Positions 45,896 through 59,790 are shown, counted from the first letter of the stretch. The stretch is DNA of 64,000 nucleotides from Pseudomonas schmalbachii (GCF_017589465.1 NZ_JAELYA010000009.1:1-64000), one strand, 5' to 3'. The notes: a model not told the origin generated them from the letters alone. A program made the numbers and translations.

Positions 45896-45944
45896 TGTAG
45901 GAGCGCCCCATGGGCGCGAATCGCGGGCATGGCCCGCTCCTGCG
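45896..45944. repeat. REP-like palindrome
   Basis: TGTAGGAGCG...CCGCTCCTGC flanks an interior of two smaller GC-rich palindromes. The GTAGGAGCG half resembles the REP arms around the RAYT gene at 52688, but the centre is different, so it is a diverged member or a separate family. Confidence 0.65.
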
Positions 45945-45959
45945 GATTGCGATGCCCAC

Positions 45960-46034
45960 CGTAGGTTGGCGCTGAGCAACGCGAAGCCCAACATCGCCAT
46001 CGTTGGGCTTCACTGCGTTCAGCACCAACCTACG
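45960..46034. repeat. 75-bp imperfect palindrome
   Basis: CGTAGGTTGG...CCAACCTACG flanks a large interrupted palindrome with an inner GAAGCCCAAC/GTTGGGCTTC stem and a 9-nt loop. The element is separate from the REP-like unit just upstream. The two repeats fill most of the gap between lpxC and dciA. Confidence 0.7.
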
Positions 46035-46085
46035 CGAGTTCTGGTCCAGCCTCTGCCTTCCCCAATGATCCGCGATGAGTCTTTC

Positions 46086-46550
46086 TTACTCTTTGGATTC
46101 GGACGTCTTGCCGCTGCGGCTGGCGAGTCGTTCCAGCGCGGCCTTCAGGAGTGGATTGGCGATACCTTCGGCCGCTTCGTGCAGCGTCGCGGCGGCTGCC
46201 GGCGAGAGGGTGACGGTGCGCACTGGCGCGGCGCTTTCGCGATGTGGCTGCACCTTGAACAGGATGCGCTCTAGACCAGCGAATTCGTCGAACGCCTGCA
46301 ACTGGCGCAGCAGGCGGCGTTGCTGATAGCGCAGGCGAGTCGCCCAGTGGCCGTCGGTGACGATCAGCAGCAGGCTGCCCTCGCGCCAGGAGGCGACATG
46401 GCAATGCGGGCGGGCTGCCGGCTGCAACTGGCTGTCCAGCAACTGTTGCAGCTGTGCCAGGCGTTGGGCCTGATTGAACAGGCCTTGCAGGGGGCGGGCC
46501 TCGCGCAGCAGTTTGGTCATTGCCTGGGCTGGCAAAGGGCGGAAAGCCAT
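46086..46550 (-). CDS. dciA: DciA-family (DUF721) protein
   Basis: This 154-aa protein has the DUF721 core (LYQHVASWREGSLLLIVTDGHWATRLR-type segment; seen here as VASWREGSLLLIV and ATRLRYQQRRLL). DciA is the replicative-helicase operator or loader used by bacteria lacking DnaC. The C-terminal half is more variable and ends in basic and acidic residues. It is convergent with lpxC and divergent from secA. Confidence 0.85.
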   Translation of the reverse strand: MAFRPLPAQAMTKLLREARPLQGLFNQAQRLAQLQQLLDSQLQPAARPHCHVASWREGSLLLIVTDGHWATRLRYQQRRLLRQLQAFDEFAGLERILFKVQPHRESAAPVRTVTLSPAAAATLHEAAEGIANPLLKAALERLASRSGKTSESKE

Positions 46551-46838
46551 GGTGAAACCCCCGGATGATGAAGGTCGATGGTAGCAGATCGACGGCGCGC
46601 CAGTCCCTGCGGAGGAGGCTTGAAGTCAGAGATATCAGCCATATATAGATTGAATCCGCGAATCAAAAGCGCTTTGCTAGCACATTGCTACTTGATTGCG
46701 TTGGCAACGCTGTCCGTGATGATCTGGGCACTTCTATAGCTCCCGTTTCCGGTTAGAATGCCCCCCTTGTAGCCGTTCCGCGGCGCGGCCAGCCAGTCGG
46801 GCAGCCTCCATTTCCCAAGTTCGGATGACCCAGTCGAT
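46551..46838. other. Intergenic region between dciA and secA
   Basis: This 288-bp gap is richer in A and T than the surrounding genes. It contains a short GCGTT/AACGC dyad (46698-46710) and a TAGAAT hexamer (46754-46759) without a convincing -35 box. I see no SecM-like coding sequence, RNA gene or dispersed repeat. Confidence 0.5.
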
Positions 46839-49589
<2,751 letters not shown>

Positions 49590-49677
49590 TTCATCGACCG
49601 TGATACCGACGCCGCGACCGGCCCAGCCGCTCGCGGCGTTTTCTCGCTTTCATCCCAACTCTGAAGGAGCTCGCCAC

Positions 49678-50895
49678 ATGGCTGTCGGTCTCGGCCCCAT
49701 GCCCACCCTGCACCCGGTTCCCGGTTTCGAACTCGGTATCGCTTCCGCCGGCATCAAGCGCCCCGGTCGCAAGGACATCGTGGTGATGCGTTGCGCCGAA
49801 GGCTCCACCGTCGCCGGCGTGTTCACCACCAATGCCTTCTGTGCCGCGCCGGTGATCCTCTCCCGCAAGCGTTTCCTCGGTAACGTGCGCTACCTGCTGA
49901 CCAACACCGGCAACGCCAACGCCGGCACCGGCGAGCCTGGCCTGGCCGCGGCTGCGCGGGCCTGCGCCAAGCTGGCCGAACTGGCCGGTGTCGACGAGAA
50001 CGCGGTACTGCCGTATTCCACCGGCGTGATCGGCGAGCCGCTGCCGGTCGAGAAGATCGAAGCAGCCCTGCCGGCTGCCCTGGCCAACCTGTCGGTGGAC
50101 AACTGGGCCGACGCCGCTGCCGGCATCATGACTACCGATACCCTACCGAAGGGCGCCAGCCGCCAGTTCGTGCATGACGGCGTGACCGTCACCGTGACCG
50201 GCATCAGCAAGGGCGCCGGGATGATCAAGCCGAACATGGCGACCATGCTCGGTTACATCGCCACCGACGCCAAGGTCGCTAAGGGCGTGCTGCAGGACCT
50301 GCTGCGCGATGCGTCGAACAAGTCGTTCAACCGCATCACCATCGACGGCGACACCTCCACCAACGACTGCTGCATGCTGATCGCCACCGGCCAGGCTGCA
50401 CTGCCGGAAGTGACCCAGGCCAGTGGCGAGCTGTTCGCCGCGCTCAAGCAGGCCGTGCTGGATGTGTCCATGGAGCTGGCCCAGGCCATCGTCCGCGATG
50501 GCGAGGGCGCGACCAAGTTCGTCACCGTGCAGGTCAACGGCGGTGCCAACCACCAGGAGTGCCTGGATGTCGGCTACGCGGTTTCCCACTCCCCGCTGAT
50601 CAAGACCGCGCTGTTCGCCTCCGACCCCAACTGGGGCCGTATCCTGGCGGCGGTTGGCCGTGCCGGGGTTCCGGACCTGGATGTCAGCAAGATCGACGTG
50701 TTCCTCGACGAGGTGTGCATCGCCAGCCGTGGCGGCCGCGCGGCCAGCTACACCGAGGACCAGGGCGCGCGGGTCATGGCCCAGGAAGAGATCACCATCC
50801 GCATCGAGCTGGGCCGTGGCGCCTGCAGCGAGACGATCTGGACCACCGACCTGTCCCACGAGTACGTGAAGATCAACGCGGAATACCGCACCTGA
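49678..50895 (+). CDS. argJ: Bifunctional ornithine acetyltransferase / N-acetylglutamate synthase
   Basis: This 405-aa enzyme recycles acetyl groups in arginine biosynthesis. It self-cleaves before a nucleophilic threonine, seen here as Thr189 in [10 protein letters not shown]. The [11 protein letters not shown] and SDPNWGRIL segments are typical. The start at 49678 is supported by GAAGGAG; the open frame extends to 49600 but without such a site. A perfect 36-nt palindrome follows the stop. Confidence 0.97.
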   Translation: MAVGLGPMPTLHPVPGFELGIASAGIKRPGRKDIVVMRCAEGSTVAGVFTTNAFCAAPVILSRKRFLGNVRYLLTNTGNANAGTGEPGLAAAARACAKLAELAGVDENAVLPYSTGVIGEPLPVEKIEAALPAALANLSVDNWADAAAGIMTTDTLPKGASRQFVHDGVTVTVTGISKGAGMIKPNMATMLGYIATDAKVAKGVLQDLLRDASNKSFNRITIDGDTSTNDCCMLIATGQAALPEVTQASGELFAALKQAVLDVSMELAQAIVRDGEGATKFVTVQVNGGANHQECLDVGYAVSHSPLIKTALFASDPNWGRILAAVGRAGVPDLDVSKIDVFLDEVCIASRGGRAASYTEDQGARVMAQEEITIRIELGRGACSETIWTTDLSHEYVKINAEYRT

Positions 50896-50902
50896 TCTTC
50901 GG

Positions 50903-50940
50903 ATTCCCGCTTTTCATGGGCCCATGAAAAGCGGGAATTT
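50903..50940. terminator. Perfect 36-nt palindrome, probable argJ terminator
   Basis: ATTCCCGCTTTTCATGGG and its exact complement meet head to head at 50920/50921, followed by TTGT. As RNA it forms a long hairpin, so it most likely ends argJ transcription. The T tract is short. Confidence 0.65.
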
Positions 50941-50999
50941 GTATTCGGCGCGCGCGGCTCCTATGGTCCTCTGAATGCGATGAACGAGGAGCGGCGCAC

Positions 51000-51629
51000 A
51001 TGTCCCTGACACTGGTGGTAGGCAGCAAGAACCTTTCTTCCTGGTCCCTGCGCGGCTGGCTGGCAATGCAGCTGACTGGCGCGGAGTTCGAGGAAATCCT
51101 CATCCCGCTGGACCAGCCGGATACCGCGAAACGCATCCGCGAACACTCCCCCAGCGGCAAGGTGCCGTTGCTGGAGTGCGAAGATGGGGCGATCTGGGAT
51201 TCGCTGGCCATCGCCGAATACCTGGCCGAACGCTTCCCCGAAGCGCACATGTGGCCGCGCGGCGAGACGGCGCGGGCCCTGGCTCGTTCGGTGTGCGCCG
51301 AGATGCATAGCGGATTCACCGCCCTGCGCACGCACATGCCGATGAACCTGCAGCGCCATCGGGCGCTGGATGAGGTGCCGACGGAGGTCGAGGCGGATAT
51401 CGCCCGCATCGTCGAGATATGGACGCTCTGCCGCCAGGGCTTCGGCCAGGACGGGCCGTTCCTGTTCGGCCACGCGAGCATCGCCGATGCCTTCTATGCG
51501 CCGATCGCCACGCGATTCCGCAGTTACCAGGTGGAACTGCCCGCGCTGGCCAAGGCCTATGTGGATACCATCTATCAGTGGTCGCTTTTCCAGCCCTGGC
51601 TGAATGCCGGTCTGGCCGAGCGGACCTGA
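51000..51629 (+). CDS. Glutathione S-transferase family protein
   Basis: This 209-aa protein has a thioredoxin-like N-terminal domain (SLTLVVGSKNLSSWSLRGWL; a Ser in the usual catalytic position) and an all-helical C-terminal domain. The SPSGKVPLLE and DSLAIAEYLAERFP segments form the glutathione site. Substrate unknown. It is followed 15 bp later by the mutT-like gene, so the two are probably co-transcribed. Confidence 0.88.
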   Translation: MSLTLVVGSKNLSSWSLRGWLAMQLTGAEFEEILIPLDQPDTAKRIREHSPSGKVPLLECEDGAIWDSLAIAEYLAERFPEAHMWPRGETARALARSVCAEMHSGFTALRTHMPMNLQRHRALDEVPTEVEADIARIVEIWTLCRQGFGQDGPFLFGHASIADAFYAPIATRFRSYQVELPALAKAYVDTIYQWSLFQPWLNAGLAERT

Positions 51630-51644
51630 CGAGGAGCAACAGCA

Positions 51645-52586
51645 GTGAAACGAGTACATGTCGCCGCCGCCGTGATTCGCGGCGGTGATGGCCGGGTGCT
51701 GATCGCCCGGCGCCCCGACGACAAGCACCAGGGCGGTCTCTGGGAGTTTCCCGGCGGCAAGGTGGAGGAGGGCGAAGCGGTGCAGGTCGCCCTTGCCCGC
51801 GAGTTGCACGAGGAGCTGGGCATCGTCGTGGAAAAGGCCCGGCCCCTGATCCAGGTGCATCACGATTACCCGGACAAGCACGTGTTGCTGGATGTCTGGG
51901 AGGTTTCGGCGTTCACCGGCGAACCGCACGGCGCCGAAGGGCAGCCGCTGGCCTGGGTCAGCCCGCGCGAACTGCCCGGCTACGACTTCCCTGCGGCCAA
52001 CGATCCGATCGTGCACGCCGCGAGGCTGCCGGATCGCTACCTGATCACCCCGGACGGCCTGGAGCCGCAGGTGCTCCTGCAAGGTATCAGGGCGGCCGTG
52101 GCCAACGGTTTCCGCCTGATCCAGCTACGCGCGCCGAACATGTTCAGCCCGGAGTACCGCGACCTGGCGGTGGACGCCATGGGCCTCTGTGCCGGCAAGG
52201 CGCAACTGATGCTGAAGGGCCCACTGGAATGGCTGGGCGACTTCCCCGCCGCCGGCTGGCACCTGACCGCCGAGCAACTGCGCAAGTACGCTGCCAGCGG
52301 CCGTCCGTTCCCGAAGGAGCGACTGCTGGCGGCTTCCTGCCATAGCGCCGAGGAACTGGCGTTGGCGACGCAGATGGGGGTGGACTTCGTCACCCTGTCG
52401 CCGGTGCAACCCACCGAGAGCCACCCGGGCGAGCCGGCGCTGGGCTGGGAAGCCGCGACCTCGCTGATCGCCGGCTTCAACCAGCCGGTATTCCTGCTCG
52501 GCGGCGTCGCCCCGCAGGACGTCGAGCGCGCCTGGCAGGCCGGAGCGCAAGGCGTGGCCGGCATCCGGGCGTTCTGGCCGGTCTAG
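51645..52586 (+). CDS. mutT: MutT-type Nudix hydrolase fused to a ThiE-like domain
   Basis: This 313-aa protein has an N-terminal Nudix domain of the 8-oxo-dGTP diphosphatase type. The Nudix box runs from Gly38 to Gly59 (GGKVEEGE...ARELHEELG). The C-terminal half (from about residue 140) is a TIM-barrel ThiE/TenI-like domain (LIQLRAPN; DFVTLSPVQPT; LLGGVAPQDVE). This fusion is known in pseudomonads; the role of the second domain is unclear. It starts at GTG with a GAGGAG site. Confidence 0.93.
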   Translation: MKRVHVAAAVIRGGDGRVLIARRPDDKHQGGLWEFPGGKVEEGEAVQVALARELHEELGIVVEKARPLIQVHHDYPDKHVLLDVWEVSAFTGEPHGAEGQPLAWVSPRELPGYDFPAANDPIVHAARLPDRYLITPDGLEPQVLLQGIRAAVANGFRLIQLRAPNMFSPEYRDLAVDAMGLCAGKAQLMLKGPLEWLGDFPAAGWHLTAEQLRKYAASGRPFPKERLLAASCHSAEELALATQMGVDFVTLSPVQPTESHPGEPALGWEAATSLIAGFNQPVFLLGGVAPQDVERAWQAGAQGVAGIRAFWPV

Positions 52587-52600
52587 CTAATGTTGCGATG

Positions 52601-52672
52601 GGTTCGCGAGCAGAGCTCGCTCCTACAAGAACGCGGTCCAACCACCTGTAGGAGCGAGCTCTGCTCGCGAAC
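52601..52672. repeat. REP pair (BIME) left of the RAYT gene
   Basis: Two inverted REP units: TTCGCGAGCAGAGCTCGCTCCTAC-type and its complement, joined by a short AAGAACGCGGT spacer. Each REP is itself an imperfect palindrome (GAGCGAGCTCTGCTCGC). A near-identical copy lies on the other side of the RAYT gene in the same orientation. Confidence 0.9.
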
Positions 52673-52687
52673 AATGGAGGGCAAGGA

Positions 52688-53143
52688 ATGCCTATCTATC
52701 ATGGCGGCCATCTGCGCCATGGCCGCTGTTCCGAGCCGGGCAGGCTCTATTCGATCACCGTCGTGACTGCGGGCCGGAAAGCGTTATTCCATGATTTCTT
52801 CCTCGGGCGAATCCTGGTGCACGAGTTGCATCAGGTTGAAGAACTCCGTCTGGCCCGCACACTTTGTTGGGTGGTGATGCCCGATCATTTGCATTGGCTT
52901 CTTGAGTTGGGCGAGTTGGAGCTGTCTGGGCTGCTCCAGCGGGTAAAGTCCCGCAGCGCCAAGGCCCTCAATCAGCGGCTTGGGAGAAGTGGAGCGGTTT
53001 GGCAGGCTGGTTTTCATGACCATTGCTTGCGTGGGGATGAAGACGTGCAGGCTGTCGCGCGCTACATAGTGGCCAATCCCTTGCGGGCTGGACTGGTCGA
53101 ACGGCTATCCGACTACCCGTTATGGGACGCGATCTGGTTGTAG
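52688..53143 (+). CDS. REP-associated tyrosine transposase (RAYT)
   Basis: This 151-aa single-domain HUH endonuclease of the Y1/IS200-like TnpA_REP family has the HUH motif in VVMPDHLHWL and the catalytic Tyr in ARYIVANPLRAGLVE. RAYTs cut and join REP single strands and are thought to spread REP elements. The gene is complete, with GGAGG upstream, and is flanked at 15 bp and 7 bp by matching REP pairs. Confidence 0.93.
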   Translation: MPIYHGGHLRHGRCSEPGRLYSITVVTAGRKALFHDFFLGRILVHELHQVEELRLARTLCWVVMPDHLHWLLELGELELSGLLQRVKSRSAKALNQRLGRSGAVWQAGFHDHCLRGDEDVQAVARYIVANPLRAGLVERLSDYPLWDAIWL

Positions 53144-53150
53144 AGGGGTG

Positions 53151-53221
53151 GGTTCGCGAGCAGAGCTCGCTCCTACAAGAACGCGGTTCATCTACCTGTA
53201 GGAGCGAGCGCTGCTCGCGAA
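53151..53221. repeat. REP pair (BIME) right of the RAYT gene
   Basis: It has the same two inverted REP units as the left copy, with differences only in the central spacer (CGGTTCATCTACC instead of CGGTCCAACCACC) and one base of the second REP centre. Together with the left copy it frames the RAYT gene as a direct repeat of about 71 bp. Confidence 0.9.
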
Positions 53222-53234
53222 TTGCGGAAGACCG

Positions 53235-53804
53235 TCAGGGTTTTTCCGCCGCTTGCCAGAGCACTTCCTTGACGCCCTGGCGGCGGGCGATGACGCGGGC
53301 GGCGACGAACAGCAGGTCGGATAGCCGGTTCAGGTAGCGCAGGCCGCAGCCTTCCAGCGGCTCCTCGGCGTTGAGTTGCTGGCAGCGGCGTTCGGCGTTG
53401 CGGGCCAGGCTGCGGCAGACGTGGGTCTGGGCCACCAGGCGGGAGCCTCCGGGGAGGATGAAGTTCTCCAGCGGGCCGACTTCCTCGTTCCAGACGTCGA
53501 TGGCCTTCTCCAGGCGTTCCACTTCGCCATCATTCAGGGCCCGGTATTCCGGCATCGCCAGTTCGCCGCCGAGGTCGAACAGGCGGTGCTGGATCGGCGT
53601 CAGCACCCGGGTCACTTCATCCAGCGCGGCGCTGCGTGCATCGTGCAGTTCGGCGAGCAACAGGCCGAGCTGGCTGTTCAGTTCGTCCACGCTGCCGATG
53701 GCTTCGATGCGCGGATGATGCTTGGGCACGCGGCGACCGCCGGCCAGGCCGGTTTCGCCGGCGTCGCCGGTGCGGGTGTAGATCTTCGACAGGCGGTAAC
53801 CCAT
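53235..53804 (-). CDS. pduO: ATP:cob(I)alamin adenosyltransferase (PduO type)
   Basis: This 189-aa enzyme makes adenosylcobalamin from cob(I)alamin and ATP. The N-terminal ATP motif is TRTGDAGETGL (from Thr10), and the conserved SVDELNSQLGLLL and RSLARNAERRCQQL helices follow. It is of the PduO/MMAB type, not CobA. The gene lies 4 nt downstream of the histidine kinase gene on the same strand. Confidence 0.94.
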   Translation of the reverse strand: MGYRLSKIYTRTGDAGETGLAGGRRVPKHHPRIEAIGSVDELNSQLGLLLAELHDARSAALDEVTRVLTPIQHRLFDLGGELAMPEYRALNDGEVERLEKAIDVWNEEVGPLENFILPGGSRLVAQTHVCRSLARNAERRCQQLNAEEPLEGCGLRYLNRLSDLLFVAARVIARRQGVKEVLWQAAEKP

Positions 53805-53807
53805 GGT

Positions 53808-55889
53808 TCAGTGCTCCGTGTCCTGGTGCGCCGTGGATGGGGCTGGCGTGGCGCTGCCGGCTTCGCTGCTGAGCGGCAGGCGCAGGGTGAAGCAGGTGCC
53901 CTGGCCGAGTTCGGACTGCACCTCCATCTGCCCCTTGTGATTGTTGGTGATGATGAAGTACGAGACGGACAGGCCGAGGCCGGTGCCCTGGCCGACTTCC
54001 TTGGTGGTGAAGAACGGCTCGAAGATGCGCTTGCGGACATTTTCCGGCATGCCGCAGCCGTTGTCCTCCACCTGGATCTCCGCCCACGGCGGGTTCAGGC
54101 GCGTACGCAGGATGATCCGGCCCAGTTCGCCTTCTTCCTCGTCGTCGCGCAGGTGAATGGCCTGGGCGGCGTTCTTCAGCAGATTGAGGATGACCTGCTC
54201 GACTTCGTTGGCGATCACCGGAACCGGGCCGAGTTGCGGGTCGAACTGCTGGACGATCTGCACCGACTTGAAGTCGAATCCTCCGACCAGGTCGAAATCG
54301 TTGCCGGCGATCTCCACCGCCTGTTCCAGCAGGGCGGGCAGTTCGCAGGCAGTCATCTGCCGATTGCTGCGGCGGCTGAAGGAGAGCATGTGGGTGACGA
54401 TCTTCGCCGCCCGTGAGCCGGCGTACTGGATGCCATCCAGCAGTTTCGGGATTTCCCGGCTCTCCAGGTAGTGATTGAGATCTTCCAGGGCGATGCCGAC
54501 TTCCCCGGCGGTTTCCTGGTTCTTCGGCAGGTCAGGGGAGAGGCGCCGGCGGATGTTCTGCACGTTGTGCAGGATCGCCCCCAGCGGGTTGTTGATCTCG
54601 TGGGCCATGCCGGCGGCCAGGCCGCCTACCGAGAGCATTTTCTCCGACTGCACCATCATTTCTTCCATGCCCAGGCGCTCGGTGATGTCGTCGATGCGGA
54701 TCACCGCGCCACGCCCGGTTCCACCCATCAGCGGGTAGAAGGTCAGGGAGTAGTGGCGTGGCGTGTCGGTCAGCGCCCAGGTCACGCGCTCCACCCGCTC
54801 GACCCGGTGCTGTTCGGCGGCGCGGGTGAGCTGCGGCAGGAACGGCTTGAGCGAGGGGAAGGCGAGGAATACCGGCTGGTTCACCGCGTCGTCCAGGCTG
54901 GTGCCGGAAAGCTGGCTGGCCTCCTGGTTCCACTGGGTCACGTAGAACTGCTCGTCCACCGCGATCAGCGCCGAGGGCATCGAGTCGATGATGCTGTTCA
55001 GGTAGTTCTGGAAGCCGGTGAGCTTCTTCTCGATCTTGCTGCGGACCTGGACTTCCAGTTCCAGCTTGCGGTTCGAGCGGCGGGTTTCCTCGGCCAGCGA
55101 CTGCGCCTGTTCGACCGCTTCCTGGGCATCGTCGCGGGCGCGCTTGAGCTGCTGTTCGCGGGCCTCGATGCGGGTCAGCATGGTGTTGAAGGCATCGGAC
55201 AGGCGGCCGATCTCGTCGGCGTTGCCGAGTTCGGCGCGCAGCGCGTAGTTCTCTTCGCGGGTGACCTGGCGCGACAGTTCTTCCAGATCGCGGATCGGCC
55301 GGGTGATCAGGCGGCGGATCTGCTGGGCGATGAGCATCCAGAGCAGCACGCTGGTGGCGAGGATCGCCAGGCTGGCGGTGAGCGTGCCGGTGTAGAAGGC
55401 GCCGGGCAGTTCGCTGCTGGCCACCAGCAGCAGGTAACCGCTGCTGCCGTTGGTCTGCGGCAGGGCGAACAGGGCATTGAGCCGGTACTCGCTGCGGCGC
55501 CAGCGTTCCAGGCGTTCCAGGCTGGCCGGCAGGCTCATCGAGCCTTCCCGGGGCAACTGGGCGATCCGCCGGCCGTTGGCGTCGTACAGCGCGGCGGCGC
55601 GCAGGGGCTGGTAGTCGCGCAGCTGTTCGAGGAGGGCGTTGGCCTGCTCGGGCGAGCTGAGCGCGGGCTCGCTCAGCGCCGGGTTGGCGATCAGCCGGCC
55701 GATGGTCTGCAGGGCTTCCGGCGCCACGCGGTCCTGGGAAATCCAGTAGGCGGCGCTGATGAAGGCCAGGTTGGCCACCAGCAGCACGGTGGCCAGCAGC
55801 ACCAGCAAGGCGGCCAGGATCTTCTGGCCGACCGGCAGGTTCTCCAGGCGCTGGCGCAGGTTCATGAACGAGAGCATAGGCGCAGCCAT
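53808..55889 (-). CDS. Membrane sensor histidine kinase
   Basis: This protein of about 693 aa has two membrane helices (about residues 24-46 and 172-194) framing a periplasmic sensor of about 125 residues. A HAMP domain (195-247), a coiled coil, a PAS domain (about 295-400), a HisKA domain with the phospho-accepting His430 in MAHEINNPLG, and an ATPase domain (NEVEQVILNLLKNAAQA; EDNGCGMPENV; GTGLGLSVSYFI) follow. An alternative start at 55865 (MNLRQRLENL) would drop eight residues; neither start has a strong Shine-Dalgarno site. A likely partner is the response regulator at 56923. Confidence 0.92.
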   Translation of the reverse strand: MAAPMLSFMNLRQRLENLPVGQKILAALLVLLATVLLVANLAFISAAYWISQDRVAPEALQTIGRLIANPALSEPALSSPEQANALLEQLRDYQPLRAAALYDANGRRIAQLPREGSMSLPASLERLERWRRSEYRLNALFALPQTNGSSGYLLLVASSELPGAFYTGTLTASLAILATSVLLWMLIAQQIRRLITRPIRDLEELSRQVTREENYALRAELGNADEIGRLSDAFNTMLTRIEAREQQLKRARDDAQEAVEQAQSLAEETRRSNRKLELEVQVRSKIEKKLTGFQNYLNSIIDSMPSALIAVDEQFYVTQWNQEASQLSGTSLDDAVNQPVFLAFPSLKPFLPQLTRAAEQHRVERVERVTWALTDTPRHYSLTFYPLMGGTGRGAVIRIDDITERLGMEEMMVQSEKMLSVGGLAAGMAHEINNPLGAILHNVQNIRRRLSPDLPKNQETAGEVGIALEDLNHYLESREIPKLLDGIQYAGSRAAKIVTHMLSFSRRSNRQMTACELPALLEQAVEIAGNDFDLVGGFDFKSVQIVQQFDPQLGPVPVIANEVEQVILNLLKNAAQAIHLRDDEEEGELGRIILRTRLNPPWAEIQVEDNGCGMPENVRKRIFEPFFTTKEVGQGTGLGLSVSYFIITNNHKGQMEVQSELGQGTCFTLRLPLSSEAGSATPAPSTAHQDTEH

Positions 55890-55922
55890 GGGATTCGATG
55901 AGGCGGGCAGGGTAGCCCGCGC

Positions 55923-57888
<1,966 letters not shown>

Positions 57889-57953
57889 TTGGAGGCTCGC
57901 AGGCAAGGTGGTACGCCTCTGCCGGGCGCACGCGTGACGGTCAGTTATAATGA

Positions 57954-58508
<555 letters not shown>

Positions 58509-58517
58509 GGGGGAACC

Positions 58518-58787
58518 TTAGGGTCTGTTGACGTTTCGTTCCGACCGCGACGGAGCCTGTTTTTGCGCGGGGCAAGGCGCGAGGAGAGTGGTTTGGTCAT
58601 TCCAAATGAACGACGAGCAACGCGGCACCGCGCAAAAACAGGCCCGTCCCTTCGGGTTGCGCGGCAAATGGCGCCATGCGTCGTTGCGGGACTTGGCAAG
58701 GGAACGACCATTCCCTGCGTCCCGCGCCTAGCCTGGCGCCATTTGACGCAGCAACGCGGTTCGGAACGAAACGTCAACAGACCCTAA
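58518..58787. mobile_element. 270-bp MITE-like element with 32/33-bp terminal inverted repeats
   Basis: Ends TTAGGGTCTGTTGACGTTTC and its complement extend to a 32/33-bp inverted repeat with one indel. The interior holds further perfect palindromes: 16-bp arms at 58555-58570 / 58628-58643, 12-bp arms at 58665-58676 / 58734-58745, and 7-bp arms at 58686-58692 / 58719-58725. No transposase is encoded. It fills most of the 377-bp gap between yajQ and mscS. Target-site duplication is at most a 2-bp CC. Confidence 0.8.
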
Positions 58788-58885
58788 CCATCCACTCGGC
58801 GTCGCATATGGCATCGAGTGGTCATTCTGCCGCCATGGCCACTGCCATGGCGGTTGCGTTTCATGCTGAAGAAAAGGGGGTTCCC

Positions 58886-59728
58886 ATGGAATTCAACTAC
58901 GACCAGATGCTAAAGCTTACCGAGACCTGGTTACCCATTGTGCTGGCCTACAGCGGGCAGATCCTGCTGGCCATCCTGACCCTGGCGATTGGCTGGTGGC
59001 TGATCAACGCCGTGACCAAGCGGGTCGGCCGGCTGCTCGCCGTGCAGCATGTGGACAGGACTCTGCAGGGCTTCATGGGCAGCCTGGTGAACATCATCCT
59101 GAAGGCCCTGCTGATCGTCAGCGTCGCCTCGATGATCGGCATCCAGACCACCAGCTTCGTCGCGGCCATCGGTGCCGCCGGCCTGGCCATCGGCCTGGCC
59201 CTGCAGGGCAGCCTGTCGAACTTCGCCGGCGGCGTGCTGATCCTGCTGTTCCGCCCGTTCAAGGTAGGCGACTGGATCGAGGCGCAGGGCGTGGCCGGTA
59301 CCGTTGACTCGATCATGATCTTCCACACCGTGCTGCGCACCGGCGACAACAAGCGGGTGATCGTGCCCAACGGCAGCCTGTCCAACGGCACCATCACCAA
59401 CTATTCGAGCGAGCCGCAGCGCAAGGTGGTCTTCGACATCGGGGTCGACTACAAGGCTGACCTGCAACTGGCCCGCAAGGTGCTGCTGGAACTGGCACAG
59501 GACCCGCGCGTGCTGCGCGATCCGGCGCCGGTGGCGGTGGTGAGCGCCCTGGGCGAGGGCAACATCACCCTGTCGTTGCGCGTCTGGGTGAAGAATGCGG
59601 ACTACTGGGACGTGATGTTCATGTTCAACGAGAAGGCCCGCGGCGCCCTGGGCAAGCACGACATCGGCATTCCCTTCCCGCAGCGGGTAGTGAAGGTGGT
59701 GAAGGGCGAGATGCTGCTGGAGGAGTGA
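58886..59728 (+). CDS. mscS: Small-conductance mechanosensitive channel (MscS family)
   Basis: This 280-aa channel has three membrane helices (about residues 20-45, 62-85 and 92-115). The pore helix has the Gly/Ala pattern AAIGAAGLAIGLALQGSLSNFAGG, followed by the beta domain (FKVGDWIEAQGVAGTV; VPNGSLSNGTITNYS) and an alpha/beta C-terminal domain. Length matches E. coli MscS (286 aa). The start at 58886 has AAGGGGG upstream; the open frame runs back into the MITE-like element. Confidence 0.96.
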   Translation: MEFNYDQMLKLTETWLPIVLAYSGQILLAILTLAIGWWLINAVTKRVGRLLAVQHVDRTLQGFMGSLVNIILKALLIVSVASMIGIQTTSFVAAIGAAGLAIGLALQGSLSNFAGGVLILLFRPFKVGDWIEAQGVAGTVDSIMIFHTVLRTGDNKRVIVPNGSLSNGTITNYSSEPQRKVVFDIGVDYKADLQLARKVLLELAQDPRVLRDPAPVAVVSALGEGNITLSLRVWVKNADYWDVMFMFNEKARGALGKHDIGIPFPQRVVKVVKGEMLLEE

Positions 59729-59753
59729 CGCCTTCAGTGCTTCTGCAAGGAAC

Positions 59754-59777
59754 AAGGGCCGGCTTATGCCGGCCCTT
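59754..59777. terminator. Terminator between mscS and ampG
   Basis: AAGGGCCGGC-TTAT-GCCGGCCCTT is a perfect hairpin between the converging genes; T tracts are short. Confidence 0.8.
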
Positions 59778-59790
59778 GCGTTTTCACGGT

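Noticed and set aside
46754-46759. TAGAAT as a secA promoter -10 box
   Set aside because: No acceptable -35 hexamer lies 16-18 bp upstream.
46551-46838. SecM-like leader peptide before secA
   Set aside because: No open frame with a signal peptide and a C-terminal arrest motif was found in the gap.
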